DNA from: Trinickia symbiotica
Lineage (GTDB): Bacteria > Pseudomonadota > Gammaproteobacteria > Burkholderiales > Burkholderiaceae
Direction of reading: 5' to 3'
Assembly: GCF_002934455.1 (NCBI RefSeq)
Contig: NZ_PTIR01000025.1
Location: 1 to 64,000, forward strand
DNA: 64,000 bases
Part shown: positions 43,995-53,280 of the stretch, piece after piece
Numbering within the stretch: the stretch's first letter is position 1
How the letters are laid out: every line of letters begins with the position of its first letter
The notes under the pieces: generated by a model
Databases searched by the model: none
Told to the model about the DNA's origin: nothing
Seen by the model: only the letters and a program-made list of their open reading frames with translations
Translations under genes and position numbers: made by a program

Positions 43995-44044
43995 GAGAGT
44001 AAACCGATAACGGGTTACCTGGGCGGCGTTTGTTTCGCGTACTG

Positions 44045-45275
44045 CTACCGGATATACGGCGCGAGCACCTTGCCGACGAAAGCGGAGGCTGCACTCGCCC
44101 CGAACTGTTCCCGAAGTCGCGCGTTGAGTGCATCGCGGGAAGCGCCGTTCACGCAGACCGCATCGGTGAGCGTCGCATAGGCATCGAGCACATCTGCCGA
44201 CGTAATCTCGTATCCGGCACCGGCGTCGATCCAGCGCAGTGCGGCCATGCCGCAGGTCATCGCGAACGCTGGCTGCCGCTGCGCGAACTCGCGTGCTGCC
44301 CGTATCAGGGTGCGCGGATCAGTCGGGCTCGTTTGGACGAGCGACGTTGCGAGATCGAACAGACCCGCATCTTTCACGGCCGCAAACCATTTGCCTTCCG
44401 AACTGGGCTCGCTTTCGATCAGATCCTGCAGGATCGCCGCCTGCGATCGCCCGGGATACTTCCTCGCGATCGCACGGAAGGTCGCGAGGTACGTCCCTGA
44501 GCGGTTAGCTGCGATGGCATATCGCTGGTAGGCGTCGTCCGTCATGCCGCTGGCGAGCAGGATCGTTTCGCAGGCGAGGGCGATCGCGCTTTCCGGCGCA
44601 TGGGCGTTACGCGACTGCTCGGCGTAACGCAGCGCCTCTGCGGGCCGGCCGAGCGCCACCAGCGCTTTTACGCCCCATTGTCGGTAACCCCACCATGTTA
44701 TGCGCGCGGAATCGACCAGCGCGAGCAGTTCGTCGAATCGTTGCGCGACGTAAAGCGCATTCATGCACGCGGTAGTCCCGACAAAAAATCCACCCTGTCC
44801 GTTGGAGCCGATCACATGAGCAGTGATGGGCAGCAACCTGTCCGCCCATGCGGATGCCATATCCCGCGTCACGGCAAGTTCTCCCCACACATCGGCGAGG
44901 CGTTCGATATACGGCATCTGGGTCTTCCTGCAACGCCTCAAAGAGACGTTCCAGCCACGCCTGTCTGATTGTGGAATCAACTTTGGCCGCAGCAATCAGG
45001 GGAGCCAGTGCATCGATGGCCCGATTGACCGCGGTGCCGATCGCGCCGGACGAACTGTCGACCTGTTCCAGGGCGGGAGACAGTTTTTCGAGCAGGAGTA
45101 CGGCACCTTCGGCGGCAAGGATGGCGTCGGAGCGCGCGACCAGTCGGATCTCGGCGACCGCTTCCTTCACGCGCTGGATCGGCAACGCGGATTTCCAGCC
45201 GAATGCCTGACGCCGAAAACGGGCGGCGAAGGTCCATCGATGTGAGCTTGTGTGTGACATCCCGGTTTTCAACAT
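44045..45275 (-). pseudogene. Helical-repeat protein gene with one frameshift
   Basis: Two overlapping leftward frames make one protein of about 409 residues. The first runs from 45275 to the segment LFEALQED, the second from QMPYIERLADVWGELAVTRD to 44045. Removing one C from the CCC run near 44920 joins them as ..EALQEDQMPYIERL... The product is rich in helix pairs (YGIRM/LAVTRDMASAWADRLLPITA, ALRYAEQSRNAHAPE) like TPR proteins. I recognise no family. It begins directly after the stop of the helical protein at 45276 and is coupled to it. The single-base fault may be an assembly error. Confidence 0.7.
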
Positions 45276-46148
45276 TCAGCGCGTTTTCATGTAGAGCCGG
45301 TAGAGGGGATCGTGAAGGTCGCGCAGATCGCGGCGGCTCTCCATCAGTTCGTGGTGACGGCCCTCGCGCTCGAGCGCGAGTAGCCGAAGCACCAGCCTTG
45401 CCGCGCGTTCGGGCTCGGTATCACGGCAAGGTTGCGCCTGCTTCAGCAGTGGGGCGAGGCCGGTTTTCTGAATCAGTACCCAGGCGGGAAACCACGCGAG
45501 GTCGGCGACATCGCCGCTTCCATCAAAGGACGCATCGAATGCCCGGCGCAATGTATCCAGCGAGCTGTCCTCGAGACGCCGGAGCAGGCCATCGAAACGA
45601 ATGGGCGCAAGCCATGCGAGTTCGGCCAGAAGGGACCAGGCGGCCTCGAGACCATCGAGCCGGTATCGGCATTCGGCCATCCACATCAGCGGTGCGGGAA
45701 TACGTCGCCAGGATTCGATGCGCGTGACGGCGGTTTCAGCGGCTTTCCATTCGCCCGTATGCAGGTAGAACGCGGCGCAGTGTGCATCGGGGTGGGCCGC
45801 ACGGAACGCCAGACCCGCGGCGCGCTGCGCGAGTTCGTTCCAGAACGGCGCAAGCCATGCGATGGCGGCCCGTTCGCCCATCAGTTGGTTCGCCGAGGGC
45901 CGGACGCGGGCCAGTAGCGTCTCCCGCGCGGCAAGCGCGGCGTCATGGTTCGCAAAGGGCGCGCTGCAGCGTGCTTCGAGGGTGGTTACGAGCGTGTCGA
46001 GCGCCATGAGCGCCGCATCGTCCGGATATTCATGCCCGAGGATCTGCAGCGCGCGGCGGGCGCCGGAGGCATCGTGGTGTTGTAATGCCGACAGGACATC
46101 GTTGCGCAGCATCACATCACGGCTGTCGTCAAAAATATCGAGTTGCAT
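45276..46148 (-). CDS. TPR-like helical hypothetical protein
   Basis: This 290-residue protein starts MQLDIFDDSRDVMLRNDVLS and has repeated helix pairs with small residues at TPR-like positions, such as LQHHDASGARRALQILGHEY and FYLHTGEWKAAETAVTRIES. No catalytic motif is visible; a scaffold role is the best guess. It is followed without gap by the frameshifted helical gene, and preceded by the small gene at 46158, nine bases away, so these form an operon. Confidence 0.65.
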   Translation of the reverse strand: MQLDIFDDSRDVMLRNDVLSALQHHDASGARRALQILGHEYPDDAALMALDTLVTTLEARCSAPFANHDAALAARETLLARVRPSANQLMGERAAIAWLAPFWNELAQRAAGLAFRAAHPDAHCAAFYLHTGEWKAAETAVTRIESWRRIPAPLMWMAECRYRLDGLEAAWSLLAELAWLAPIRFDGLLRRLEDSSLDTLRRAFDASFDGSGDVADLAWFPAWVLIQKTGLAPLLKQAQPCRDTEPERAARLVLRLLALEREGRHHELMESRRDLRDLHDPLYRLYMKTR

Positions 46149-46157
46149 GGGTCGGAC

Positions 46158-46361
46158 TCAGAAGAGCTGGTCGCCAGGACTCACAAGGTTATGCCACTTC
46201 ACTACGCTCCTCAACGGGCGTCCATCTTCAAGGATGGATTCGATAACGGCGCGCTGGCCGCTCGCCTCGGCAACCACGCGCACCATCCTGTCCCCGTAGC
46301 GCATCAGCGCACCGATCGGTGGGCAAACGAGGCGCTTTCGTCTTCGATTAGTTTTCAGCAT
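46158..46361 (-). CDS. Small basic beta-rich hypothetical protein
   Basis: This 67-residue protein has a basic start (MLKTNRRRKRLV) and then a short beta-type domain (ALMRYGDRMVRVVAEASGQR and ILEDGRPLRSVVKWHNLVSP). It resembles a KOW/SH3-like fold, but this is only an impression. It lies nine bases before the helical protein gene. The start is chosen as the first ATG of the plausible domain; a longer upstream frame would overlap the TraB gene. Confidence 0.5.
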   Translation of the reverse strand: MLKTNRRRKRLVCPPIGALMRYGDRMVRVVAEASGQRAVIESILEDGRPLRSVVKWHNLVSPGDQLF

Positions 46362-46420
46362 CAGGACAGCGGGAGCGGGAACGTGGCGGATTATCCCACG
46401 CCTGCTCGCGCCAACAGCGG

Positions 46421-47677
46421 CTACCGGTTCACCGCACGCAGCAATGGCACACCGGACAGGCGGGCGATTGCAGCGATACCCTGGCGCTGGATGTGTGCGA
46501 GCGCGAGGTCGGAATCGAACCAGCTGTTGGACAGGCTGACGAGCACATCGGGCGATTGCAGCAGGATGCGCCAGTGCGGCCACCACAGTAGGTCTTCATA
46601 GCAAATCGAGAAGGCCACGCTCTCGCCTGCGACCATGACGTATGGCTGGGTGAGACTCCCACGGATCGCGCTGACCGCCGCACCGGGTCGCCACAGCGCC
46701 GCCGGCACCGGCTGGCGACTATCCAGGCGGCCGTGGTCCGCGCCGACGACAACCGCGCTGTCGGTGTAGCGGAACGGCGTGCCGGACGCGGTCAGGTCCA
46801 CGCCGACGATCAATGTGCGCTTCGCTGCGGCAAATGCCTGGATATCGTCACGCCACCAGTAGCCCATCGCCGGGCGCCACAGCCCCACGATTTCTTCCGG
46901 AAGGACAACAACGGTGGCGCCTTCGCTGAACGCACGCTGTGCGATGGCCCGGACCTGTTGTGTGCGGGCATAGAGCGACGCATAGCTGGACTGATCGAAC
47001 CGGCCGAGGCGTGTGTCGAGTGCGGTCCACCGGGACGGTACCACTGGCACGCTCGCCACACTGCGCGCGATGACGGAGAGCATCAGCAGCAGCGTTGCAA
47101 ACTGGCGCGCGAAGCGAGCGCGTGAGACTGAAGCCGCGCACGCGGTGGCCGTTATGCCGAGCACCAAGCCCGGAGCCTTCCAACCTGGGAACAGGGCGCT
47201 GGCGACATATGCCGGCGATAACCAGCCAATGATTCCGAGTGGTGGTACCGTCACGAGCATCGTCGCGATGGCAGCGCACAAGGCGTGGCGTGCGGCGCTC
47301 GCGTTCGATTTGGGCTTGAGCATGGCCCAAGGTGTCGCGAGCACGCACGCCTGCGCGATCCAGAGCGCGACGCCGAGCACAAGCGCTTCAGGTCGCGTTA
47401 GCTCGCCATAGCCGGAAAAGAAGCGCATGCTCACGGCGGGAATATCCCGTGCGCCAGCGAGGTAATAGCCCATCCAGACCGCGAATGCCGCAGCGCGTCC
47501 TCGCATGCGCGACCATGCGGCCGGCAGGAGCAGCAGGAGCGCCTGCCAGTGTCCCGGGTACCATGCGGCCAGCGCCGCGAGCGCGCCGGCGGCGGTCGAA
47601 ACCACGCACGCGGGCGCGTATGGGGCGGGCTGGCCGGTTATGTGCGCGGGCGAAAGAAGTGGCGGCAGCGAAAACAT
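46421..47677 (-). CDS. traB: TraB-like conjugal transfer protein (nitrilase / Lnt-related)
   Basis: This 418-residue protein has five to six membrane helices in its first 200 residues and then a carbon-nitrogen hydrolase domain, the layout of TraB of Agrobacterium Ti plasmids and of apolipoprotein N-acyltransferase. The nitrilase glutamate is in VVVLPEEIVGLW and the nucleophile cysteine in FSICYEDLLWWPHW. The lysine of the usual triad is not evident; the equivalent stretch reads GRLDSRQPVPAALWRPG, with Arg at the likely place. The precise activity of TraB is not known. The start is uncertain, and an ATG at 47749 in the same frame is possible. Confidence 0.82.
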   Translation of the reverse strand: MFSLPPLLSPAHITGQPAPYAPACVVSTAAGALAALAAWYPGHWQALLLLLPAAWSRMRGRAAAFAVWMGYYLAGARDIPAVSMRFFSGYGELTRPEALVLGVALWIAQACVLATPWAMLKPKSNASAARHALCAAIATMLVTVPPLGIIGWLSPAYVASALFPGWKAPGLVLGITATACAASVSRARFARQFATLLLMLSVIARSVASVPVVPSRWTALDTRLGRFDQSSYASLYARTQQVRAIAQRAFSEGATVVVLPEEIVGLWRPAMGYWWRDDIQAFAAAKRTLIVGVDLTASGTPFRYTDSAVVVGADHGRLDSRQPVPAALWRPGAAVSAIRGSLTQPYVMVAGESVAFSICYEDLLWWPHWRILLQSPDVLVSLSNSWFDSDLALAHIQRQGIAAIARLSGVPLLRAVNR

Positions 47678-47793
47678 GGGGTTCACGGGAAGACAGAAGC
47701 GTACCGGTCGATGCTGACCGGTCTTTCCCCAGTGAAGCGCGCGCTGCACTGCCGAGGATAGGACAGGTTTTGCTCGCGCGCTACCGTCAATGT

Positions 47794-47826
47794 AAAAAGC
47801 GCCTGGTCCCGGAAGGGATCAGGCGC
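47794..47826 (-). terminator. Rho-independent terminator after the DUF3085 gene
   Basis: On the minus strand GCGCCTG, a short inner stem (TCCC/GGGA) and CAGGCGC form a strong hairpin (47826-47799), followed at once by five T residues (47798-47794). It lies 35 bases after the DUF3085 stop and so separates that transcript from traB. Confidence 0.85.
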
Positions 47827-47861
47827 ATCATATTGAAAGGGAGTGGAAAGGAGGGAGACCT

Positions 47862-48212
47862 TCAGGACTGCGACGCGACCGCGTCGATGTAGAGATAACC
47901 GGCGTCGGCCCCGATCCGGAGATCGAAGCCTTCGTCGATTACGCGGTCAAAGACCGCATCGTTGGGGTCAAGCCGTTCAACGAAATCATCGCCACCGAAT
48001 TCTGTCCGGGCGCGCTCCCACCAGTCGTCGAATGGTACCGTATCGGGATTGCATTCGACGGCCCACGCGATGATGCTGCGTCGGCCGTTTTTCATTTCGC
48101 CTTTCTCCGAGAGCATGTAGACGCCGTGATCCTTGACCAGCACGATTCGACATTGCTGTGTCCGGGCTTCGCAGATCACGGGGCGCAGATCTGCTGCAAC
48201 GAAGTGGATCAT
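47862..48212 (-). CDS. DUF3085 family protein
   Basis: This 116-residue protein carries the DUF3085 signature GVYMLSEKGEMKNGRRSIIA followed by AVECNPDTVPFDDWW. The family is common on large plasmids and ICEs, with unknown function. It is 43 bases downstream of the large helicase gene on the same strand, and a strong terminator closes it. It is therefore the last gene of the leftward block that starts near 57 kb, or of its final transcript. Confidence 0.85.
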   Translation of the reverse strand: MIHFVAADLRPVICEARTQQCRIVLVKDHGVYMLSEKGEMKNGRRSIIAWAVECNPDTVPFDDWWERARTEFGGDDFVERLDPNDAVFDRVIDEGFDLRIGADAGYLYIDAVASQS

Positions 48213-48255
48213 GATGAATTCCTCCGTGAGGGATCGTTAGGAGATGAAGTTCCGG

Positions 48256-50553
48256 CTATTCCTGGCTCACGAGTTGCCGCGCGAGCGCAACTTCGATGCT
48301 TTCTCCGCCCTGATTGAGGATGTCGAGACCGGACTCGGGCATGTCGCCGGAGGTGGACTGCGAGACGGCGATTTTCTGCGCCATGAGCTTCAGACACCGC
48401 ATTTGTGCGGTGCCCTCATAGCCAAGAAACCGGACCGTGACGTCGAGCGTTTGGCCGATTCGCCAGCTGCGGCGTGCGGCTTGTTGCAGGGTATAGACGT
48501 TGTAGCCCGACTGGAGAAAGGCGATGGTCGGAAACTCGAGCAAATCGAGCCCAGTCTTGACCAGCTCCGGGTTCGTGATGATGACTTCGGCACCACGTTC
48601 AAGTTGATCGGCGACCCAGTCCTCACGCTTTTCGGCAGGCACACTGGCACGAAGAACCGATGCCCTGACACCGACCGCATCGAAAAGGTTCTTCAATCGC
48701 ACGGACGTATCGCGCGTTCCCGTGTAGGTCGTATAAACCAGCATACGCCGGCGGTTTAACAGTTCGCCGCGAACGAGTCGCAGCAGCGCTTCTTCCTTGG
48801 GGCCGGGTTGATCGTCGCGCAGTAATGCAGGCACGCTGGCTAGAATCCGCTTGGTGCGAGGATGACGCACGACTTCAGGACGGAAACAGCATTCCGGCCA
48901 CGCGAGCAGTGCATTAAGCACCACGCCGAGCAGACTTTTGTCGCCGCAGCGTAACGCCGCGCGCAGTTCCGATGTGAGCGTCGATTCGAGCGTGCGATAG
49001 GATGCCGTCATTTCTTCAGTCAGTGGGACCGGAAGGAGAGACTCGTCATAGGGCGGCAGGACGTTCTGGCCGATCTGCGAGAGCTTCAGAAAGGCCGTAT
49101 ACGGCACGACGTACCGCATGATGCCCTTGGGACCGAAGCCCGGACCCTTCACGGTCGAGACGCTCTTGCGATCACCCTTCGCCGTGCGGTGCGAGCCTTC
49201 GTCGACCTGCTTGTGGATATCGATAAGCACGCCGTGCTCGCGCATGAACGCCATTGTTGCGGCTGCCATCGAGCCGTTCCTGTTGTAGTTGAACCCGTCT
49301 TCGATCAGCATGGCCGGATTGAGGCGATAGAGCAGGTGATAGAGGTCGTCGGCGTAGCCGCCCATCAACGTCCCCGTGAGCAGCAACGTTTTCGACGCCT
49401 TCCGAGCGAGTACGCCCATTGCCTGGCCCTGGGCGGAGTTTTCATTCTTGTATTCATGGCCTTCGTCGGCGATCAGCAGACCGAAGTAGCCTTGTGGCAG
49501 ATACCGTTTAACGAACTCTGAGGCTTGATAACCGCCTTGTCCGAACGAGATTTCCGTGTGGGCGAGCGCGCGTTCCATGCGCTTCGCCTGCCGATCCGAG
49601 AACACGAGTTCGCCGCTGTCGTCCATCAGGTTGATGAACTCGTATAAGTTGTCCTGCAGCATGTCCGCGAGCATCGATTCGCCAAAGCGGGAGAGCAGGC
49701 GTTCGGCGGTTTTCCCGCCGACGGTTGGCATCTGTAGCAGCGCTCCCTTCACGAGCTCGCGCATCGACCGCGTGCCCTTGCCTTTCGGTGCCAGCGTCCA
49801 CAGTCGTTCGCCACAACTGCACGCGCGACGCTTCTCGTTGAGAGCGGGCCGAGCCTGGGTAGGTGTCAGCGGATTGCCGTCTTCATCGCACACGAACTCG
49901 CCACAGGCAGGGCAGCAGGCAAACACGCGCGTGATTGCGTCAGTCCCCATATCGAGCGTTGCGACGCGGCGAGCGAAGGCAGGCTTCCAGTCGAACCCCA
50001 TGCGCATGCGCACGCGGCCGAGAATGAAAAACTCGGGCACCGCTGGCCGCGAACGCATAACACGGAGTTGGAGGAGCTTGCGCAGTGTGTCCGGGCCATT
50101 GAGGATCCAGACACGCGCACCCGACACCGTGCTTTTGATTTCACGTCGCCACTTGTAGACAAGATGCGGCGGTGCGATGACGAGCGTGCGCGGATAGCCA
50201 CAATGATGGAGCAGCACGGCCACGCCGATGCCCATCAGCGTCTTGCCGGTACCCATTTCGGCATTAATGACACCGCCCGGTGCGTGTTGCGTCAAGAGTG
50301 TCGTGATCGCGTGAATGACCTCCCGTTGCGCCGGGAACGGTTGTCGCGACAGTTCGTCGAGCAGTGCATCCCATCGTGAAGGGCGCTGCCCGTCATAGAT
50401 CGACGGGTTTTGTTGGCGGACGGCGTCGAGTAGGCCGGCGCCAAAGTTCGAGATGAAGTCCGGCAGGGCGATCACGTCGCCGGCATTGTCGTCGGCTGTG
50501 ATGTCGTCGCGTGCGGCATCGCCGTCGACGACGGCGGATTGCAGATCTTCCAT
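48256..50553 (-). CDS. Large SNF2/SF2-type helicase with zinc-binding insert
   Basis: This 765-residue protein is a superfamily-2 ATPase. Walker A is EMGTGKT at 99-105, motif II reads IADEGHEYKN (DEGH box), motif III LLLTGTLMGG, and the second core domain ends in SYRLGQT-like AARRSWRIGQTLDVTVRFLG, typical of SNF2 proteins. Between the first strands is an insert with CCPACGEFVC and later CSCGERLW, four or more cysteines suited to a zinc site. It is conserved on ICEs of this family, function unknown. It is the largest gene of the leftward block and lies downstream of a methyltransferase gene, three genes away. Confidence 0.88.
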   Translation of the reverse strand: MEDLQSAVVDGDAARDDITADDNAGDVIALPDFISNFGAGLLDAVRQQNPSIYDGQRPSRWDALLDELSRQPFPAQREVIHAITTLLTQHAPGGVINAEMGTGKTLMGIGVAVLLHHCGYPRTLVIAPPHLVYKWRREIKSTVSGARVWILNGPDTLRKLLQLRVMRSRPAVPEFFILGRVRMRMGFDWKPAFARRVATLDMGTDAITRVFACCPACGEFVCDEDGNPLTPTQARPALNEKRRACSCGERLWTLAPKGKGTRSMRELVKGALLQMPTVGGKTAERLLSRFGESMLADMLQDNLYEFINLMDDSGELVFSDRQAKRMERALAHTEISFGQGGYQASEFVKRYLPQGYFGLLIADEGHEYKNENSAQGQAMGVLARKASKTLLLTGTLMGGYADDLYHLLYRLNPAMLIEDGFNYNRNGSMAAATMAFMREHGVLIDIHKQVDEGSHRTAKGDRKSVSTVKGPGFGPKGIMRYVVPYTAFLKLSQIGQNVLPPYDESLLPVPLTEEMTASYRTLESTLTSELRAALRCGDKSLLGVVLNALLAWPECCFRPEVVRHPRTKRILASVPALLRDDQPGPKEEALLRLVRGELLNRRRMLVYTTYTGTRDTSVRLKNLFDAVGVRASVLRASVPAEKREDWVADQLERGAEVIITNPELVKTGLDLLEFPTIAFLQSGYNVYTLQQAARRSWRIGQTLDVTVRFLGYEGTAQMRCLKLMAQKIAVSQSTSGDMPESGLDILNQGGESIEVALARQLVSQE

Positions 50554-50570
50554 GATGTGTCTCCAGAAGC

Positions 50571-50608
50571 GCGGGCCACGCGGCCCCGGGACGGGGCGCA
50601 GGTCCCGC
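50571..50608 (-). other. Structured leader before the helicase gene
   Basis: GC-rich inverted arms (GCGGG and CCCGC, with inner GGCCCCG-type pairs) lie between the previous stop and the helicase ribosome site. It is part of the stem-loop leader series in this block. Confidence 0.5.
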
Positions 50609-50672
50609 CGGTGGGGAAAATTGAAGGAGGGCCGCTAATGACTTCAGGGGCGGCCAGATCAGCGCAGGCGGG

Positions 50673-51284
50673 TTAATCGATTGCGAGCGCGCCGCTGCGG
50701 ACCAAGCTGGAAATCGACTCAGTGAACGAGTCAGGGAGCGCGATCCGGAATGCGTCGAGGCGCCCAACGGGTGCGCAGGGTGTCTCGTCGAGCCTGCTGA
50801 CCAGTCGTTCACCGAGTTCGGTGAGGACTAGCGAACGCCAATGCGGCAACAGCGGTATCGGACTGAGCTGTTCGATAAGCGACCACACGCGTGCTTCCAG
50901 CGACGCCTCGTCGTGCGCCTGTGTCTCACGGTCAACCAGCAGCCATGCCGAGCCGGTGCCTTTTGACGGTGTCAGCAGCGACTCGTCGTAGATCCACGTA
51001 TGCACGAGGTTGCCGAAGAGGTTGTCCTTCGGCAGACGACCGCTGTATTTATCCAGTCGCCGCGGATCGCCGATAGGTACGGCGGCGATCGTCTGGCTGC
51101 TGTCGGGATCGATGAGCGTGATCTGACGGATGCCGCCTTCCTGGACGCCCAGATGCAGCGAGGCGTAGAGCTGCTGAACGGCGCCATCGCGACCGAAGAC
51201 AGATACGAAGGCGAGTTCGCCATCGGGTGCGCGCACGCAGGCATCGACGAAGATGTCCTGCAGTTCCTTGATGGGATAAAGCAT
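50673..51284 (-). CDS. Hypothetical ICE protein
   Basis: This 203-residue protein is not assigned. It starts MLYPIKELQDIFVDACVRAP and ends in a helical C-terminus (DSFTESISSLVRSGALAID); the middle has SLIEQLSPIPLLPHWRSLVL. The ATG at 51284 has GGAGCA before it. A longer frame up to 51314 would run into the stem-loop. It lies between two other leftward ICE genes, 119 bases before the helicase start. Confidence 0.65.
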   Translation of the reverse strand: MLYPIKELQDIFVDACVRAPDGELAFVSVFGRDGAVQQLYASLHLGVQEGGIRQITLIDPDSSQTIAAVPIGDPRRLDKYSGRLPKDNLFGNLVHTWIYDESLLTPSKGTGSAWLLVDRETQAHDEASLEARVWSLIEQLSPIPLLPHWRSLVLTELGERLVSRLDETPCAPVGRLDAFRIALPDSFTESISSLVRSGALAID

Positions 51285-51303
51285 GGGGTGCTCCAGCGTG
51301 AAT

Positions 51304-51323
51304 GCCCGGCGCACCCACCGGGC
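51304..51323 (-). other. Stem-loop leader before the gene at 50673
   Basis: Arms GCCCGG and CCGGGC surround an eight-base loop 20 bases before the ATG at 51284. It is followed on the left by the ribosome site. Confidence 0.55.
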
Positions 51324-51498
51324 GCTGACCCGGGCGGGTTAAAGGACGATTCCGTGGCTCCTGCAAGGGAGCCGCCGCTGCGCAGACGAAGGCGCCGGAA
51401 AAAAAGCGGTTCGGGTACGGCTGAAGGTGCCGCGTCACGGGCGACAACGGGTCTGCTACCGGCAGACCAGCGGGAAAACGTGCAGCGTGCAGCGCGAA

Positions 51499-51540
51499 GC
51501 GCTTTCCCTGAACGTTCTGGTGAACGGTCAGGGAAAGCGC
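51499..51540 (-). other. Strong stem-loop between two ICE genes
   Basis: Two perfect 13-bp arms (51499-51511 and 51528-51540) with a 16-base loop lie 41 bases after the stop of the gene at 51581. No T run follows on the minus strand, so it is more likely an RNA-processing or stabilising structure than a terminator. Confidence 0.7.
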
Positions 51541-51580
51541 CCTGAAGGCAGGGCGCGCGGATGTGTAGAGCAGCGGCGGA

Positions 51581-52033
51581 TCAGCATTGGGACAGTGTTT
51601 CCAGCAGCGCACGAAGCTCGCGTACCTGTCCAACAGTAAGGGTTATCGGTACCAGGGCTTCGGGATGCCAGGTCTCGATCGCTGCTGCTCGAGGCAATCG
51701 TTCGTCGACTAGTCGCGCGAACGATAGGAGCGCACGTGCGGCTGCATGCAGTCGCACAGCACGGACCGAGACGTCGGCGGCCGGCCATGCGGCGACGCCC
51801 GTTGCATCGAAACTGAGGATCTGTCCGTCGTGTTCCTCATAGTCGTCGTAGAGCAGCGGCATGTTCGGCGCGTCATCCCACAACGTACCGGCGTCGAATG
51901 CCGCACGCGCGATGGCGCAGGCAGCCTCGACGCTGGCGGCCCGGATGCCTACGACGATCCGGTGCGTATGGTCGAGGCTATAGCCGACCAGGTAAGCGGG
52001 CAGTGGCTGGTTCGTGGAGCTTGTATCAGTCAT
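51581..52033 (-). CDS. Hypothetical ICE protein
   Basis: This 150-residue protein starts MTDTSSTNQPLPAYLVGYSL and has AASVEAACAIARAAFDAGTL and a leucine-rich C-terminal helix. No motif is known to me. The ATG at 52033 is placed after GCAAGGAC, following a stem-loop; the upstream frame to 52078 would include that stem-loop. Confidence 0.65.
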   Translation of the reverse strand: MTDTSSTNQPLPAYLVGYSLDHTHRIVVGIRAASVEAACAIARAAFDAGTLWDDAPNMPLLYDDYEEHDGQILSFDATGVAAWPAADVSVRAVRLHAAARALLSFARLVDERLPRAAAIETWHPEALVPITLTVGQVRELRALLETLSQC

Positions 52034-52064
52034 GATTCGGGTGTCCTTGCAGGGCGGAACCAGC

Positions 52065-52090
52065 CCCCTGCGGGGCAAGGCCCCGCGGGG
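52065..52090 (-). other. Stem-loop leader before the gene at 51581
   Basis: Near-perfect arms rich in CCCC and GCGGGGC pair around AAG, with one bulged base. It lies between the methyltransferase stop (52109) and the ribosome site of the next gene. Confidence 0.65.
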
Positions 52091-52108
52091 TTGAAGACGT
52101 GACCCGCA

Positions 52109-53215
52109 CTAGCGGATCGAGACAATCCGACCGAGGGTCGGGCCAGGCGTGAAGTCAATGCCAGCGATGGTGGGAACAAACCGGTCGCGCATCAGGATCG
52201 TGGTGCGGGTGTCACCTTTGTCCGTTTCCTCGATCTGTACTTCCTGCTCCTTCTGCTTGATGGTGTCGCCGCGGATGAGCAGACGTGTGCCGTCAATGCC
52301 GGCGACAACGCCGGTGATCTGTCCGGCTGCTAGCGCCAGGGCAAGATGCCAGTCGGAAAGGTCGCGCAGCGGACGGCGCGGCTTGACCGCCTTTGACGAG
52401 AACATCGCGGCGAACTGCGTCCACAGCGTCGCATGCTGCAGACGCCGCAGTTCGTGCTCGAGCTGCGCCGCATCGATCCGTGTGGACATGAAGGTAAATT
52501 CGCCCATCGTTGGGGGGATGCGATACGGCTCTGCTGCCCAGTCCTCGGGCAACTCCGGGGGCAGTTCGCCATCGCTGATTCGGGCGAGGCGTGCGGCCAG
52601 TGCCGTGTCAACGCCGTCGGACCGACGCTTGACGCCGAAGAGGACAAGCTGCTTGAACGTCTGGTCGGGCGCGAGAAACACTTCGACCTGTGCCAAGTTG
52701 CGGGCAATCATCGTGGCGAATTCGCGGTCCATCACGTAGTACGGCACGATCAGCACGAGCACGCCACTAAACGCGAGCCACGGGACCGTCTTCAGATAGA
52801 AGAGCTTTTCCAGACGATCGGGCTGACGCTCGCCAATCTGGGCCTTGTCCGATACGACGTCGCCATACGGCGGGTTCAAGAACAACAGTCCCATGCTGCG
52901 TGCAGTGACAAACATGTCCTGGACGTCGGTGTGTGCCGCGGTGTCCAGCACGTCCTTCGCGTGCCACGCACGCTCACGGTCATACTCGACGCCAAACGTG
53001 CGGATTGCGTCGGGCGTTGCGCGCTGTTGCGCGAGTGCCTGTTTCAGGTCGTGCAGCGCGGCACCTTCACCGCAGCAGGGATCGAGCAGCCGTACGGGGC
53101 TGTCGGAATCGGCCAGCGCGAGGGCGGGCATGATCCGCTCAAGCGTGGCCGCATCGGTGGGGAAGTACCCGTTGCGAACAAAATTTCGGGCAAGACGAGG
53201 AAAGATGAGGGCCAT
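52109..53215 (-). CDS. DNA adenine/cytosine-N methyltransferase-like protein (DUF6094 type)
   Basis: This 368-residue protein has a class I AdoMet fold: motif I DPCCGEG at residues 45-51 and the catalytic motif IV NPPYGD at 114-119, as in amino-methyltransferases acting on adenine N6 or cytosine N4. The C-terminal 170 residues have no known motif and may give target choice. It could mark ICE DNA against restriction, or regulate genes. The ATG at 53215 has GGAG before it. It lies in the same leftward block as the SNF2-like helicase and the antirestriction gene. Confidence 0.82.
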   Translation of the reverse strand: MALIFPRLARNFVRNGYFPTDAATLERIMPALALADSDSPVRLLDPCCGEGAALHDLKQALAQQRATPDAIRTFGVEYDRERAWHAKDVLDTAAHTDVQDMFVTARSMGLLFLNPPYGDVVSDKAQIGERQPDRLEKLFYLKTVPWLAFSGVLVLIVPYYVMDREFATMIARNLAQVEVFLAPDQTFKQLVLFGVKRRSDGVDTALAARLARISDGELPPELPEDWAAEPYRIPPTMGEFTFMSTRIDAAQLEHELRRLQHATLWTQFAAMFSSKAVKPRRPLRDLSDWHLALALAAGQITGVVAGIDGTRLLIRGDTIKQKEQEVQIEETDKGDTRTTILMRDRFVPTIAGIDFTPGPTLGRIVSIR

Positions 53216-53236
53216 GTCGAGCTCCATCGAGGCGTG

Positions 53237-53266
53237 GTGTGTCGCCGGCCCGAAGGCCGGGCACAC
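53237..53266 (-). other. Stem-loop leader before the methyltransferase gene
   Basis: Nested arms GTGTG/CACAC and CCGGCC/GGCCGG close on the tetraloop CGAA (TTCG on the transcribed strand), a very stable RNA hairpin, 20 bases before the start codon. Confidence 0.7.
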
Positions 53267-53280
53267 GAGAGTGGAAGGAA

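Noticed and set aside
44006-44020. ATAACGGGTTACC as a fourth ICE palindrome
   Set aside because: The half-sites are in the wrong order and spacing compared with the three GTTACC-N3-GGTAAC sites.
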